Program-made: the position numbers and the translations under genes
IMG/VR virus record: IMGVR_UViG_3300037340_000075
Coordinates: 1 to 32,748 of that record
Direction: 5' to 3' (one strand)
DNA from: a virus
Length of the DNA: 32,748 nucleotides
Shown here: positions 24,501-30,452 of the stretch, piece after piece
Layout of the letters: each line of letters starts with the position of its first letter
Position numbering within the stretch: the first letter of the stretch is position 1
Notes under the pieces: model-generated
What the model was told of the DNA's origin: nothing
What the model saw: only the letters and a program-made list of their open reading frames with translations
Database searches by the model: none

Positions 24501-25664
24501 GAGGCTAAATCAGTCGGTAAAGTAGCTTTGTTTGCTAAGAATTACTTCCAAAGCACTATTCAGAAGGCTACTACAGCACTGGGCATCAGCAAGAACACAG
24601 CCCTATCTAGTGCAGCTCAACGAGCTGGACAAGTTCAGGCTGCTAAAGCCTTGGCTAAAAGCTTTACTTATCTATTTGCAGCAGCTCAGGCAATCAACTA
24701 CCACGCTACCGGACACTCGACGTTCTCTAATCAAGGTTCTAAACTTAGCCCAATATTTTACACCGATAAAACTACTGGCAAGTCCTACCATATTACTAAC
24801 TGGTTTGGGCAAGTCGGTGAATTACTTAATATAGGTGAGCTAAAACCGTCATCAGTTACTAACAAATTATCGCCAGCTATTCAGGAAGCCAGTCGGTTGC
24901 TTCAGGGCTTTACCTCTGGCGCTCCTGACCCTTACACCGGACAGACTGTTATCAATAACAAAGCCAGTGGTCCGCGTCAAGCTGGAGAAGCTGCTGCGAA
25001 CATTCTTAATAACCTGATAACCCCAGCTGGAGTTAATACTTCACAGCTAAACCAAAAGTTTGGTAAAGGCGGTCAACCAGGCAAAGTAACTGGCGCTCAG
25101 TTCTTTGGCTTTGGAACTTCTACCGCCGAACAGAATCCAATGGCGCAAGATATTGCTAATCGTTACTATGCCACTCTGCCAGCTAATGCTGGGGCTAATA
25201 AGAGCCAGCAGTTATCTACTCTAGAAGCAGCCGCCCGAAATGATATAGCGCATGGTAATAAGAACAGCGCTAATGTTCAATCTGTCCAGAAACAGTTATC
25301 GCCAGCCGCTTTCACTAAGTTTCAAAAAGGTGCAGCTAATAGTCAGGTTCAGTCTAACTTCGACAATCTCCCAACTGCCGATAAACTACAGATTGTCCAG
25401 AAATACTCAGCAGCCCAGATTAAATCTGAAGGCTTGGACTTAACCAGTCTAGGCAAAGCTCTAGTCGGCAGTAGCCAGAAGGCAGTTATTCAAGGCTTGG
25501 AAGCTAAAGGTTATAGCCCTAATCAGATTAGTTCACTGCTTCAGAAAGTCGGCATCGGTTCTCAGCAGTTGCAGCAGTTCAAAGCCCAAGCTAAAGCTCA
25601 AGCTAGTGCAACAGCTAGAAAAAGTCGAGCTGAGCCTAAGTTTGTAAATCCGTTATTAAAGTAA
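21573..25664 (+). CDS. Large internal virion / DNA-ejection protein
   Basis: A 1363-residue protein, the largest in the window. The N-terminal ~120 residues are Gln/Ala-rich with a KEAPPPPAGP linker. Residues ~220-310 include hydrophobic Gly-rich segments (VGSYFLGAGETADIF, GGAFGVGAALVGGVAGKFA) that could insert into a membrane. Residues ~340-600 are Lys/Ala/Gln-rich and disordered. Residues ~800-1060 look like the large polyvalent/internal-core type helical domain (YARSAMGEQGLARTVKGF...ANRVMFTEREGQQSAEAKS...FAKNYFQSTIQ). The C terminus is helical and basic. I see no lysozyme or protease motif. Role inferred from size, position and composition: packaged in the head and ejected with DNA. Confidence 0.7.
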   Translation: MGIINLDNADENATNALNKSLSYQASLRTQQAQQPKEAPPPPAGPTDFKGRIAKVGVGEVMKAKLAVQMEVAARTHNTQAFKNANQKNQQNNASQVNTENQLKTQGNPVEKTVAKVGQGIVHAGENPGQTVQSVAKTVAQPFNALAHTGETIATSPFRDKMAQDVATAANNASTALNSAYHSGKISLEEYNQKMKTLGQVYDASDKITKSNLSDLKEYGNPVKAAANAVQVGSYFLGAGETADIFKGLSPLVKGIFQNAFIGVVGNEAQYVATSNKITKGGAEKSGLEGGAFGVGAALVGGVAGKFAQGAKAYLGKSDQATKDVATNVKTNALINSAKSTKANVGDIAVNKTAKDANATEKVGQAAVFKTKGDSEAAQTAAANAAPKNKLLGTGGTQAEGKGFTMSATTDAAKAKVSGQLQKINQQLSDHATGKKALYPDQVKSLVQQKSDLLDQANGKVPDSPTMKGDAATQKFNSLEASYHNESANASRLPKDQQAAAVSAVNAKHDQALSDLKKQYSQSAAVTPKENPSLSQKVSRPPSDKSPQTTGGGALKNTNKPPAKGLGGLVNKAASKLHVSGKVNPEQDLLNKGHTDAAQVVRDISANRDLGNYRGERAQAIFDKNAAGDEQNYTTFASQHEASPNASVAHQHFTSTLQDTGQRGVKAGALSSARGDTYVPRYAKFQDTTKSASIGGLQKTGGFSKGRVQAGEFGLAGDKYKTYAEFKASVENNGGKTSNATTGQVLGHTVASREKAIANADGLAKLEKTSMADGKPAIATYDQSKGLPAKLSGYDINLLPGRAVHPDLAPAIKSFVQNPKANLLTKANAITKRLVTLNGTVHDLNYARSAMGEQGLARTVKGFHPINIVQKGIDSPAYHADTERMIKNGMVTSRTGLTNIFDESNSVLNQKVTGALGKTRGAMDRVTFGIGDNLGRSTYLKVEKQLTGKIGAHDAGQQAADIANRVMFTEREGQQSAEAKSVGKVALFAKNYFQSTIQKATTALGISKNTALSSAAQRAGQVQAAKALAKSFTYLFAAAQAINYHATGHSTFSNQGSKLSPIFYTDKTTGKSYHITNWFGQVGELLNIGELKPSSVTNKLSPAIQEASRLLQGFTSGAPDPYTGQTVINNKASGPRQAGEAAANILNNLITPAGVNTSQLNQKFGKGGQPGKVTGAQFFGFGTSTAEQNPMAQDIANRYYATLPANAGANKSQQLSTLEAAARNDIAHGNKNSANVQSVQKQLSPAAFTKFQKGAANSQVQSNFDNLPTADKLQIVQKYSAAQIKSEGLDLTSLGKALVGSSQKAVIQGLEAKGYSPNQISSLLQKVGIGSQQLQQFKAQAKAQASATARKSRAEPKFVNPLLK

Positions 25665-25691
25665 TAGAATAAGCATAAAGGAGATTCTAAT

Positions 25692-25952
25692 ATGGCAAAT
25701 ACACCAACCGGAACTAAAACTACGGGAAGTTTTCAAGGTAAGTCAAATGCTCTAGGCAAAGGCGGACGAGCTGCCCAGCTTAAATCGCAAGGCGTACCAG
25801 GCGCAGTTATTGGCAAGATAGCTAGAAGTAAAGGTGCTGCTCCAGGCGGACCTAACTATAAGGGTGGAACTACCAGCGTTAAAAAGAGCGCTGCTAATAT
25901 CAAGGCTAACTTGAACAGTCGAGGCAAACGAAAGACTTCAGTTAATTTTTAG
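25692..25952 (+). CDS. Small very basic protein, unknown
   Basis: An 86-residue Gly/Lys/Arg/Ser-rich protein (SQGVPGAVIGKIARSKGAA, end NSRGKRKTSVNF) without acidic patches. It could bind DNA or RNA or be a minor virion protein. The strong AAAGGAG at ~25678-25684 precedes the ATG. It is the last gene before the late-operon terminator. Confidence 0.75.
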   Translation: MANTPTGTKTTGSFQGKSNALGKGGRAAQLKSQGVPGAVIGKIARSKGAAPGGPNYKGGTTSVKKSAANIKANLNSRGKRKTSVNF

Positions 25953-25979
25953 TCAAGCTTATGGTATAACGTAATTAGG

Positions 25980-26007
25980 CTGCGCCTCCGTCCAGGCGCA
26001 GTTTTTT
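25980..26007 (+). terminator. Rho-independent terminator ending the structural operon
   Basis: A perfect 8-bp stem CTGCGCCT/AGGCGCAG with a 6-nt loop, followed by six Ts. Confidence 0.92.
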
Positions 26008-26024
26008 ATTTTGATAACATGTTC

Positions 26025-26030
26025 TATAAT
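26025..26030 (+). promoter_or_regulatory. Leaderless -10 box for the lysis cassette
   Basis: TATAAT at 26025-26030 is exactly 6 nt upstream of the ATG at 26037, with no Shine-Dalgarno sequence between. It lies right after the structural-operon terminator. No clear -35 is seen. Confidence 0.6.
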
Positions 26031-26036
26031 GCAGTT

Positions 26037-26348
26037 ATGTTTATAGTGCATATTTGGTGGTGGCTACAACGATTATTTGGGGCTAGTAATACATCAGGAG
26101 TTGCTTACGGTTTTTGGTCAGGCTCAGTAAGTGATATTAGCGAAGTAGCTTTATTTGGGGCTTTAATAGGGTTATATCGACACCATAACTGTACAGTTAA
26201 GGGCTGCCCTCGTATTGGACACCATAAAGTAGAAGGTACTAATTATAAAACTTGTCATCGTCATGCTACTGTAAGTCATCACAAAAAGCTACAGCAAGAC
26301 CATAAAGATAAGTTCCCTAAACAGCACGAATTGTTGGGTAAGAAATAA
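26037..26348 (+). CDS. Small membrane protein with HHNC...CHRH motif, lysis cassette
   Basis: A 103-residue protein. There is an aromatic N terminus (MFIVHIWWWLQRLFG), a hydrophobic segment (SEVALFGALIGLY) and then a cytoplasmic tail with HHNCTVKGCPRIGHHKVEGT and CHRH, a probable zinc site. I recall this tail from small membrane proteins near actinophage lysis genes; no function is established to my knowledge. The start at 26037 is preferred to the ATG at 26019, because the latter lies upstream of the -10 box. TAATG-type coupling joins it to the next gene. Confidence 0.7.
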   Translation: MFIVHIWWWLQRLFGASNTSGVAYGFWSGSVSDISEVALFGALIGLYRHHNCTVKGCPRIGHHKVEGTNYKTCHRHATVSHHKKLQQDHKDKFPKQHELLGKK

Positions 26349-26764
26349 TGGGTAATAGTACAGTCAACGCCTTAATAACCAGCGGTGTAGTAGCTATTCT
26401 AGCAAGCTGTGTGGCTGGGCTGCTTTGGATTATCAAGTTTTTATTTACTAGACTTATTCCTCGACTCGATAAAGGCAATGAAGTTATGGAGGGGCTAGTT
26501 GAGGCAACTAAACTTAATACCAGGGCTGTTAAGTCGGCTGATGATTCTCGGCGGATTGTAAGAACAAGAGACACCAAAATAGCTGAACAGTTGATAAAAA
26601 CAACCAAAGAATCACACGACACCATGATTAAAGCAGTGCAAGATATACCGACCCAGATTATTAAGTCGGCAGCCCTAACTGCCAAAGCCATACACGAAAC
26701 ACCGCCAAGTCAGAAAATTGATAAACAAGAGGTAAATACTCAAATCGTGAACGGAAAGAAATGA
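26348..26764 (+). CDS. N-terminally anchored coiled-coil membrane protein
   Basis: A 138-residue protein with one transmembrane helix (ALITSGVVAILASCVAGLLWIIKFLF within residues 8-33) and a long charged helical tail (VEATKLNTRAVKSADDSRRIVRTRDTKIAEQ). It could be a second holin-type or spanin-like lysis protein, though actinophages normally need no spanin for an outer membrane. Its stop overlaps the endolysin ATG (ATGA). Confidence 0.7.
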   Translation: MGNSTVNALITSGVVAILASCVAGLLWIIKFLFTRLIPRLDKGNEVMEGLVEATKLNTRAVKSADDSRRIVRTRDTKIAEQLIKTTKESHDTMIKAVQDIPTQIIKSAALTAKAIHETPPSQKIDKQEVNTQIVNGKK

Positions 26765-27402
26765 ACTACCAGCAATTAGTGCAACCAAATCTAAGCGTAG
26801 TCGGTGTACCCGAAGAATGTCTAGCTTATGTAAGAGCGGTTTTTGGTGCTACTTTCGAGTATCCTACCGCTATCTCTAACTGGCAAAACGCTCAATATCC
26901 GCACCCTAATGAGCAACCGCCAGCAAATGTTTCTGTTCCTGTCTGGTTTTCGTACAATGGTCCAGACGGACATGTAGCTGTATCTACTCCACAAGGTGTT
27001 TACTCAACCAGCGCTGTAGGTGATAAAGTTTTTGGCAGTGTCGCCGAATTAGTTCAGTGGATGGGCGAAGGTATGGTTTATTTAGGCTGGAGTGAAGATG
27101 TAGATAAATTAAGAGTGGTTCAACCACAAGGAGATAATAATATGTTAGACGAAGCAGGAATAGTAAGTGATTTTCAGGGCTATCTTGGTAGAAGCCCAAA
27201 TCAGAATGAAATTAACGGCTGGCTTGGTAAAGACTATCATCTTTTACAGCAAACCTTGTTAGCCAATAACGGCGTTCAGCAGAACGCTATAGCCAACTTT
27301 GCGAATGTTCAAGCCCAGGTAGCTACTTTGCAAGCCCAAGTTACAGCTCTAGGCAATCCTACGGCGCTTGGCGACGGTGTTTACATAGTGAAAGGAGCAT
27401 AA
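26761..27402 (+). CDS. Endolysin, CHAP/NlpC-like cysteine peptidase
   Basis: A 213-residue peptidoglycan hydrolase. The N-terminal ~120 residues form a papain-like amidase/endopeptidase. The catalytic Cys lies in VPEECLAYVRAVFGA (about residue 20) and the His in DGHVAVSTPQGVYST (about residue 71), followed by the typical YLGWSEDVDKLRVV end. Residues ~125-170 (EAGIVSDFQGYLGRSPNQNEINGW) resemble the DUF4214-like helical module found on some phage lysins. The last part is a short Gln-rich coiled coil. It has no signal peptide, so it needs the holin. It lies between two membrane proteins in the lysis cassette. Confidence 0.85.
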   Translation: MNYQQLVQPNLSVVGVPEECLAYVRAVFGATFEYPTAISNWQNAQYPHPNEQPPANVSVPVWFSYNGPDGHVAVSTPQGVYSTSAVGDKVFGSVAELVQWMGEGMVYLGWSEDVDKLRVVQPQGDNNMLDEAGIVSDFQGYLGRSPNQNEINGWLGKDYHLLQQTLLANNGVQQNAIANFANVQAQVATLQAQVTALGNPTALGDGVYIVKGA

Positions 27403-27403
27403 G

Positions 27404-27472
27404 ATGAGTTTGACAGCAATTGTTTTAATACTAGCAGCTATAGCTCTAGTAATCTTTATTGTACGCAGGTGA
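27404..27472 (+). CDS. 22-residue single-helix membrane microprotein
   Basis: A tiny gene between endolysin and holin. It has an excellent ribosome site (AAAGGAG at 27390-27396, 7 nt spacer). The product is one continuous hydrophobic helix (SLTAIVLILAAIALVIFIV) ending in two arginines, which sets an N-out orientation. A holin modulator or small pore former is plausible from position. Its TGA stop also forms the TG-A of the holin promoter. Confidence 0.7.
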   Translation: MSLTAIVLILAAIALVIFIVRR

Positions 27473-27478
27473 TATAAT
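27470..27478 (+). promoter_or_regulatory. Extended -10 promoter for the holin
   Basis: TGATATAAT: a perfect TATAAT at 27473-27478 with TG at -15/-14. The start would lie at ~27485, just before AAAGGAA (27488-27494). It overlaps the stop codon of the microprotein gene. Confidence 0.6.
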
Positions 27479-27499
27479 TAAGCTAAGAAAGGAAACAAT

Positions 27500-27772
27500 A
27501 TGCCTACAAAAGCACAAGTATGGGACGTAGTATTACGTTCCGGCAAGACGTTTATAGCAGTCTTTGTAGCTACCTTGACAGCTAGTGGTGTTAATGTAAC
27601 CCACCTAGCTGTCACTAAACAGTTAGCTCTGTCAGCTTTAGCTGCCGCTGCAACTGCCGTATTGAACACTGGTATCGGTGTCCATAATGCAGTCGCCAGT
27701 AACTCGCCGACTGTTCCAGACGCACCAGTTGCGCCTACAGAACCACCAGCAGATGTCTTACCACCAGCTTAG
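27500..27772 (+). CDS. Holin, actinophage r1t-like type
   Basis: A 90-residue protein with two hydrophobic helices (GKTFIAVFVATLTASGVNV and LALSALAAAATAVLNTGIGV) and a Pro-rich C-terminal tail (VPDAPVAPTEPPADVLPPA). The N-terminal VWDVVLRSGKTFIAVF lead is typical of r1t-type holins of Gram-positive phages. It permeabilises the membrane to release the endolysin two genes upstream. Confidence 0.8.
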   Translation: MPTKAQVWDVVLRSGKTFIAVFVATLTASGVNVTHLAVTKQLALSALAAAATAVLNTGIGVHNAVASNSPTVPDAPVAPTEPPADVLPPA

Positions 27773-27807
27773 TTGATTTTCCTTATGGTTAGGTGTAAAC
27801 CTAGAGT

Positions 27808-28056
27808 ATGCCTAACCCTTTCGAACATTCACCAGTTAGAGAAGTCATTTATGAAGTTGCTCTAGCTACTTACGATAAGTTAAAAGTTATACCTAAGATT
27901 GGACATTTTTTGTTAGACCAGATGAGAAACCCCACACCTAGCGAACACCACTTTGAACATAGACCTGATATTATAGATGACCTCAAGCCACCTTATGACT
28001 CCGAAGGTAGATATATAGATTTTTATGATGTAGAGGGACACCATGACCAAATCTGA
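27808..28056 (+). CDS. Hypothetical acidic/His-rich small protein
   Basis: An 82-residue soluble protein with a helical N-terminal half (SPVREVIYEVALATYDKLK) and a charged tail with several His and Asp (SEHHFEHRPDIIDDL...DVEGHHDQI). No Shine-Dalgarno sequence is visible. TTGATT (27773) and TAAACC (27796), 17 nt apart, leave only 6 nt before the ATG, so a leaderless start is possible. Confidence 0.65.
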   Translation: MPNPFEHSPVREVIYEVALATYDKLKVIPKIGHFLLDQMRNPTPSEHHFEHRPDIIDDLKPPYDSEGRYIDFYDVEGHHDQI

Positions 28057-28114
28057 AATCAAGTTTTGTAATGTCTGTAAGCACAGACACCTAAAAGGAG
28101 ATGATTGCGAATGA
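28043..28114 (+). CDS. 23-residue zinc-knuckle-like microprotein
   Basis: Starts inside the previous gene and ends in an ATGA overlap with the next. The product MTKSEIKFCNVCKHRHLKGD has C-x2-C, then H-x-H, with another Cys near its end, so it could bind one zinc. It is supported by close packing only; no family is recognised. Confidence 0.5.
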   Translation: MTKSEIKFCNVCKHRHLKGDDCE

Positions 28115-28224
28115 CACGCTCCAACTTTGACAAACGAATTACTTGGGTAGTTGAAATACCAGCTAAAGCATTGGAGTGTATTGTAACTGTAATAAAACAT
28201 GCTTTCAGGAAACAAGATGACTGA
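28111..28224 (+). CDS. 37-residue hypothetical microprotein
   Basis: AAAGGAG at 28094-28100 lies about 10 nt before the ATG. The product begins MTRSNFDKRITWVVEIPAKA and continues as an amphipathic helix (LECIVTVIKHAFRK). The end overlaps the WhiB start by a few bases. Unknown function. Confidence 0.5.
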   Translation: MTRSNFDKRITWVVEIPAKALECIVTVIKHAFRKQDD

Positions 28225-28564
28225 CTTTCTAGGCGATTTACCAACTCGAAGCTGGCGTGGAGCCTGTGACGGTATGTCACCAGACGTATTTTTCGTAGAC
28301 GGCAAAGAACACGAAGCTAATCTAGCTCGTAAAGCTGCTCAAGCTGTCTGTAAAACTGAGTGTGAGTACAGGGTAGAGTGTTTAGACGAAGGTTTTATGT
28401 ACCATGAACGTTACGGGATTCGTGGAGGGCTTTGTGAACGCCAGCTAAGAATAGCTAATCACTTACATTTGCGTGAAGTTGCAACCGAAACAATTATAGA
28501 AATGGCAGATAATGGAACAGCCCCCTTTGGTAGAGCAGGGAGACCTGCTAGACGTAGTGTTTGA
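28217..28564 (+). CDS. whiB: WhiB-like iron-sulfur transcription regulator
   Basis: A 115-residue member of the actinobacteria- and actinophage-restricted WhiB family, which binds a 4Fe-4S cluster and sigma-A. The N-terminal WRGACDGMSPDVFF holds the first Cys and the aromatic signature. AVCKTECEYRVEC holds the other three, spaced C-x3-C-x5-C rather than the usual C-x2-C-x5-C. The sigma-binding G-V/I-W-G-G turn is GIRGG here, with Arg for Trp. The C terminus is RAGRPARRSV, an AT-hook-like GRP-R tail. Start 28217 is preferred to 28199 because AGGA at 28207-28210 serves it. It could redirect or block host transcription, as reported for the mycobacteriophage TM4 WhiB. It is strong evidence for an actinobacterial host. 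Confidence 0.9.
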   Translation: MTDFLGDLPTRSWRGACDGMSPDVFFVDGKEHEANLARKAAQAVCKTECEYRVECLDEGFMYHERYGIRGGLCERQLRIANHLHLREVATETIIEMADNGTAPFGRAGRPARRSV

Positions 28565-28751
28565 AAACCCTCACCACGAATGGGTAGACTCACCTTTTGT
28601 CTGGGAGATTCTAAGGCGTGAGATTAGAGGCTACCCAGGTTCAATGGAATCTGTGGAACAACAAGAAGAATTAAGACGTAAGTTGTTTAAGGAAGATTAT
28701 GGACGAGAATACGGAACAGATAATCAATATCAGAGACCAAGAACTGTTTAA
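28512..28751 (+). CDS. Small hypothetical protein overlapping whiB
   Basis: A 79-residue acidic protein with an aromatic/acidic N-terminal half (ENPHHEWVDSPFVWEILRREI) and a charged helical C terminus. It begins 53 nt inside whiB in another frame. Beyond whiB it is the only sizeable frame in this stretch, which supports it. No clear ribosome site is seen and no family is recognised. Confidence 0.55.
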   Translation: MEQPPLVEQGDLLDVVFENPHHEWVDSPFVWEILRREIRGYPGSMESVEQQEELRRKLFKEDYGREYGTDNQYQRPRTV

Positions 28752-28848
28752 TCACATTGAGGAAGTCTTAACCACTGAACCAGACCCTAAAAGAGTCGCT
28801 TGGATATTGGAGAAGTTAATAGAAATCGATAAAGTGAGTGAGTCCTAG
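28699..28848 (+). CDS. 49-residue acidic microprotein
   Basis: Starts inside the previous gene after AAGGA (5-nt spacer). The product is a helical acidic protein (MDENTEQIINIRDQELF ... RVAWILEKLIEIDKVSES). It is the last rightward gene before the convergent leftward genes. Unknown function. Confidence 0.55.
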   Translation: MDENTEQIINIRDQELFNHIEEVLTTEPDPKRVAWILEKLIEIDKVSES

Positions 28849-28871
28849 CAACTACAGCCCAAATAATTATT

Positions 28872-29120
28872 TTAAAGTTCTAAATTATCTAAAAGATATT
28901 GTAATGTATCTGCTATTTGGTTTAATCGGCTTGTGACTGTAGAGACTGGAGGTAGGTCTTTTTGTACATCAGGGACATGATTTACAACAGGGTCTAGTCT
29001 TAAGGCTAGGGCTGCGGTACTCTCTTCAACTCTATTAAGAGATTGAAGAAGTGGAACCACTTTCGCAGCGGAAGTTTGGTTTGCTGTTCCAATAAGTGAG
29101 TTCTGTGGTTTTGTATCCAT
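28872..29120 (-). CDS. Hypothetical coiled-coil protein
   Basis: An 82-residue Leu/Asn/Thr-rich protein with heptad-like segments (VVPLLQSLNRVEESTAALAL and SRLNQIADTLQYLLDNLEL). A strong AGGAAGGA precedes the ATG. It is the last leftward gene, converging on the rightward operon with only ~20 bp between stops. No obvious terminator is visible in that gap. Confidence 0.7.
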   Translation of the reverse strand: MDTKPQNSLIGTANQTSAAKVVPLLQSLNRVEESTAALALRLDPVVNHVPDVQKDLPPVSTVTSRLNQIADTLQYLLDNLEL

Positions 29121-29170
29121 ACAAATTCCTTCCTAAACTTGGGCTGTAGATGTTAAGGTACGTTACTTTT

Positions 29171-29179
29171 ATTTTACCA
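29171..29179 (-). promoter_or_regulatory. Extended -10 on the minus strand
   Basis: On the minus strand this reads TGGTAAAAT, an extended -10, about 50 nt upstream of the coiled-coil gene start. No clear -35 is seen. Confidence 0.35.
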
Positions 29180-29209
29180 TAGGGTCAGATTCTAATAGTT
29201 CGTAACCCA

Positions 29210-29794
29210 TTATCCCCAACACCCCTGTGAAGCACTCCAAGGACTTGTGCCACTTGAATTATATATTTGTAGGGCTCTAGCGTCCTGTATGGCAGGAGGA
29301 GCATATTTAGCTTTAGCATAGCCTCCATAATTAGCCCATGTAGCGTCTTCTATCTGAAAAGCTCCGCTAGCTGAAGTTGTGGGATTTTGGGCAGAATAAT
29401 TGTTAGAACTTTCACAGTTTCTTATAGCTAGAAGTATTGCTGGTAGACCTACAGAGGCTTGAATTGCGGGGGCTGGGGGCGGTGGAGGCGGAGCAGGTAC
29501 ACTTTTAGCACTTAGGGTAGAAAAGCTAGCAGGGGGACTGTATGAGGCTAGAACAGCTACCGTAGGAGTAGGCTTAGGCAAAAGAATATCCCCTCCTAGT
29601 CGAGTCACCTGTACGGGAATAACTCTTTGAGAGGGGATAATCACCAAACTTGGAGGGTTGGCATGTCTATATATACCAGACGGTTTGTTAAAAGTCCACA
29701 TCACGCCTATTAAACAAATAAAAATCAGACTGAGGGTTTGTAAGATTAAAGTTTCACTGTAGGGTAGCCTTAATAGTTGGCTTAGTCGTTGCAA
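29210..29794 (-). CDS. Membrane-anchored Rpf-like transglycosylase
   Basis: A 194-residue protein. The N terminus is basic and hydrophobic (ILQTLSLIFICLIGVMWTF, about residues 17-35, anchor or signal). A Pro-rich linker follows (VPAPPPPPPAPAIQA). The C-terminal ~75 residues are a lysozyme-like domain with IRNCESSNNYSA, where Glu is the catalytic residue of resuscitation-promoting factors, then SASGAFQIEDATWANYGG, KYAPPAIQDARALQIY and a final Cys (SQGCW) that would pair with the first Cys. It cleaves glycan strands of peptidoglycan outside the membrane. No ATG fits upstream of the anchor, so a TTG is used here (CTG or ATT alternatives) and the start is uncertain. It lies away from the lysis cassette. 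Confidence 0.75.
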   Translation of the reverse strand: MQRLSQLLRLPYSETLILQTLSLIFICLIGVMWTFNKPSGIYRHANPPSLVIIPSQRVIPVQVTRLGGDILLPKPTPTVAVLASYSPPASFSTLSAKSVPAPPPPPPAPAIQASVGLPAILLAIRNCESSNNYSAQNPTTSASGAFQIEDATWANYGGYAKAKYAPPAIQDARALQIYNSSGTSPWSASQGCWG

Positions 29795-29800
29795 AATCAG

Positions 29801-29834
29801 GCTGGCTCATGGACCCTTCGGGTCGACAGCCAGC
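29801..29834. other. Strong bipartite hairpin upstream of the Rpf-like gene
   Basis: Outer stem GCTGGCT/AGCCAGC (29801-29807 with 29828-29834) and inner stem GACCC/GGGTC (29812-29816 with 29820-29824) closing a 3-nt loop. It sits where the ribosome site of the Rpf-like gene should be and contains the ATGA overlap of two tiny frames, so it may control translation or end transcription. Confidence 0.6.
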
Positions 29835-29884
29835 ACTATTGTGTCCTTGTTTGACCATTTTAAGGTAGCAAACTGGTAATTCAT
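29807..29884 (-). CDS. 25-residue ORF between HNH and Rpf-like genes
   Basis: The ATG follows the HNH stop by 1 nt with AAGG 5 nt upstream. The product starts MNYQFATLKWSNKD and ends VDPKGP. Its TGA overlaps another ATG (29810) that opens an 18-codon frame running across the Rpf-like start. It may be a leader peptide that couples translation into the Rpf-like gene. There is no similarity support. Confidence 0.4.
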   Translation of the reverse strand: MNYQFATLKWSNKDTIVLAVDPKGP

Positions 29885-29885
29885 G

Positions 29886-30191
29886 TCAACCTTGCAACTC
29901 TTTGATTACATTGTTTAAGTGCGGATATTCTTGGAGTAAAGTCTCTAAACTACGACTACCTTTAAGGCTGTTGCAGAATGTACAGCAGGGCATTAATTTA
30001 GTGTCTTTATGCCGAGATCGGGGGATAACGTGATCTATGGTCAGCTGGTCTAAATCTATGCGGACTAAACAACGTGGACTAATCCTAAGGTAACACAGCC
30101 AGTACCCCCATTCGTCTGGTGGATTATCTCTAATCCAGTCATGGCGTTTGGCTATCCAGGCTTGAGTACGTTTAGTGTGTTTTCTGATCAT
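29886..30191 (-). CDS. HNH endonuclease
   Basis: A 101-residue HNH-fold nuclease. The core QLTIDHVIPRSRHKDTKLMP supplies the metal-binding His, and CCTFCNSLKGSRS supplies the zinc CxxC-type pair plus Asn. The upstream WGYWLCYLRISPRC provides the other Cys. The size fits free-standing phage HNH proteins (homing or packaging-associated). A GGAC-type ribosome site precedes the ATG. Confidence 0.85.
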   Translation of the reverse strand: MIRKHTKRTQAWIAKRHDWIRDNPPDEWGYWLCYLRISPRCLVRIDLDQLTIDHVIPRSRHKDTKLMPCCTFCNSLKGSRSLETLLQEYPHLNNVIKELQG

Positions 30192-30260
30192 TATTATTTA
30201 GTCCTACTTTTAGGTTGTTTATGCTTTTTCCTATTCGGCTTGATTAAGTGGAGTTTAACA

Positions 30261-30452
30261 CTAGCATCCAGTCTGTTTTAGCCAGCGAGTTTTCCATTGT
30301 TGTTTAGCCACTTTGCTTAGCTTTGGCCCATAGTTACGGTTTCCCCAACAAATAGGACAGTGTTTGTAAGGTGGCGAGGAATTACATAAAGGGCAAAAGC
30401 CAAACCGTAACTGCCATAAACCACCCCAGTATTTTAGGTAATGTTTGCTCAT
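30261..30452 (-). CDS. Small zinc-ribbon protein
   Basis: A 63-residue basic protein with CPLC and CPIC pairs (residues ~20-36) flanked by Trp/Tyr-rich segments (YLKYWGGLWQLRF) and a Lys/Trp-rich end. It is a probable nucleic-acid-binding zinc ribbon, coupled by ATGA to the gene before it. The ~70 bp after it hold a Lys/Arg-rich frame without a normal start. Confidence 0.7.
   Translation of the reverse strand: MSKHYLKYWGGLWQLRFGFCPLCNSSPPYKHCPICWGNRNYGPKLSKVAKQQWKTRWLKQTGC

Noticed and set aside
29169-29210. 13-codon ORF after the Rpf-like gene (TAATG overlap)
   Set aside because: Too short and overlaps the putative minus-strand -10 box; no independent support.
30194-30271. 25-codon Lys/Arg-rich frame between zinc-ribbon and HNH genes
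   Set aside because: No ATG, GTG or TTG start. A frameshift extension of the zinc-ribbon gene is possible, but no slippery site is seen.
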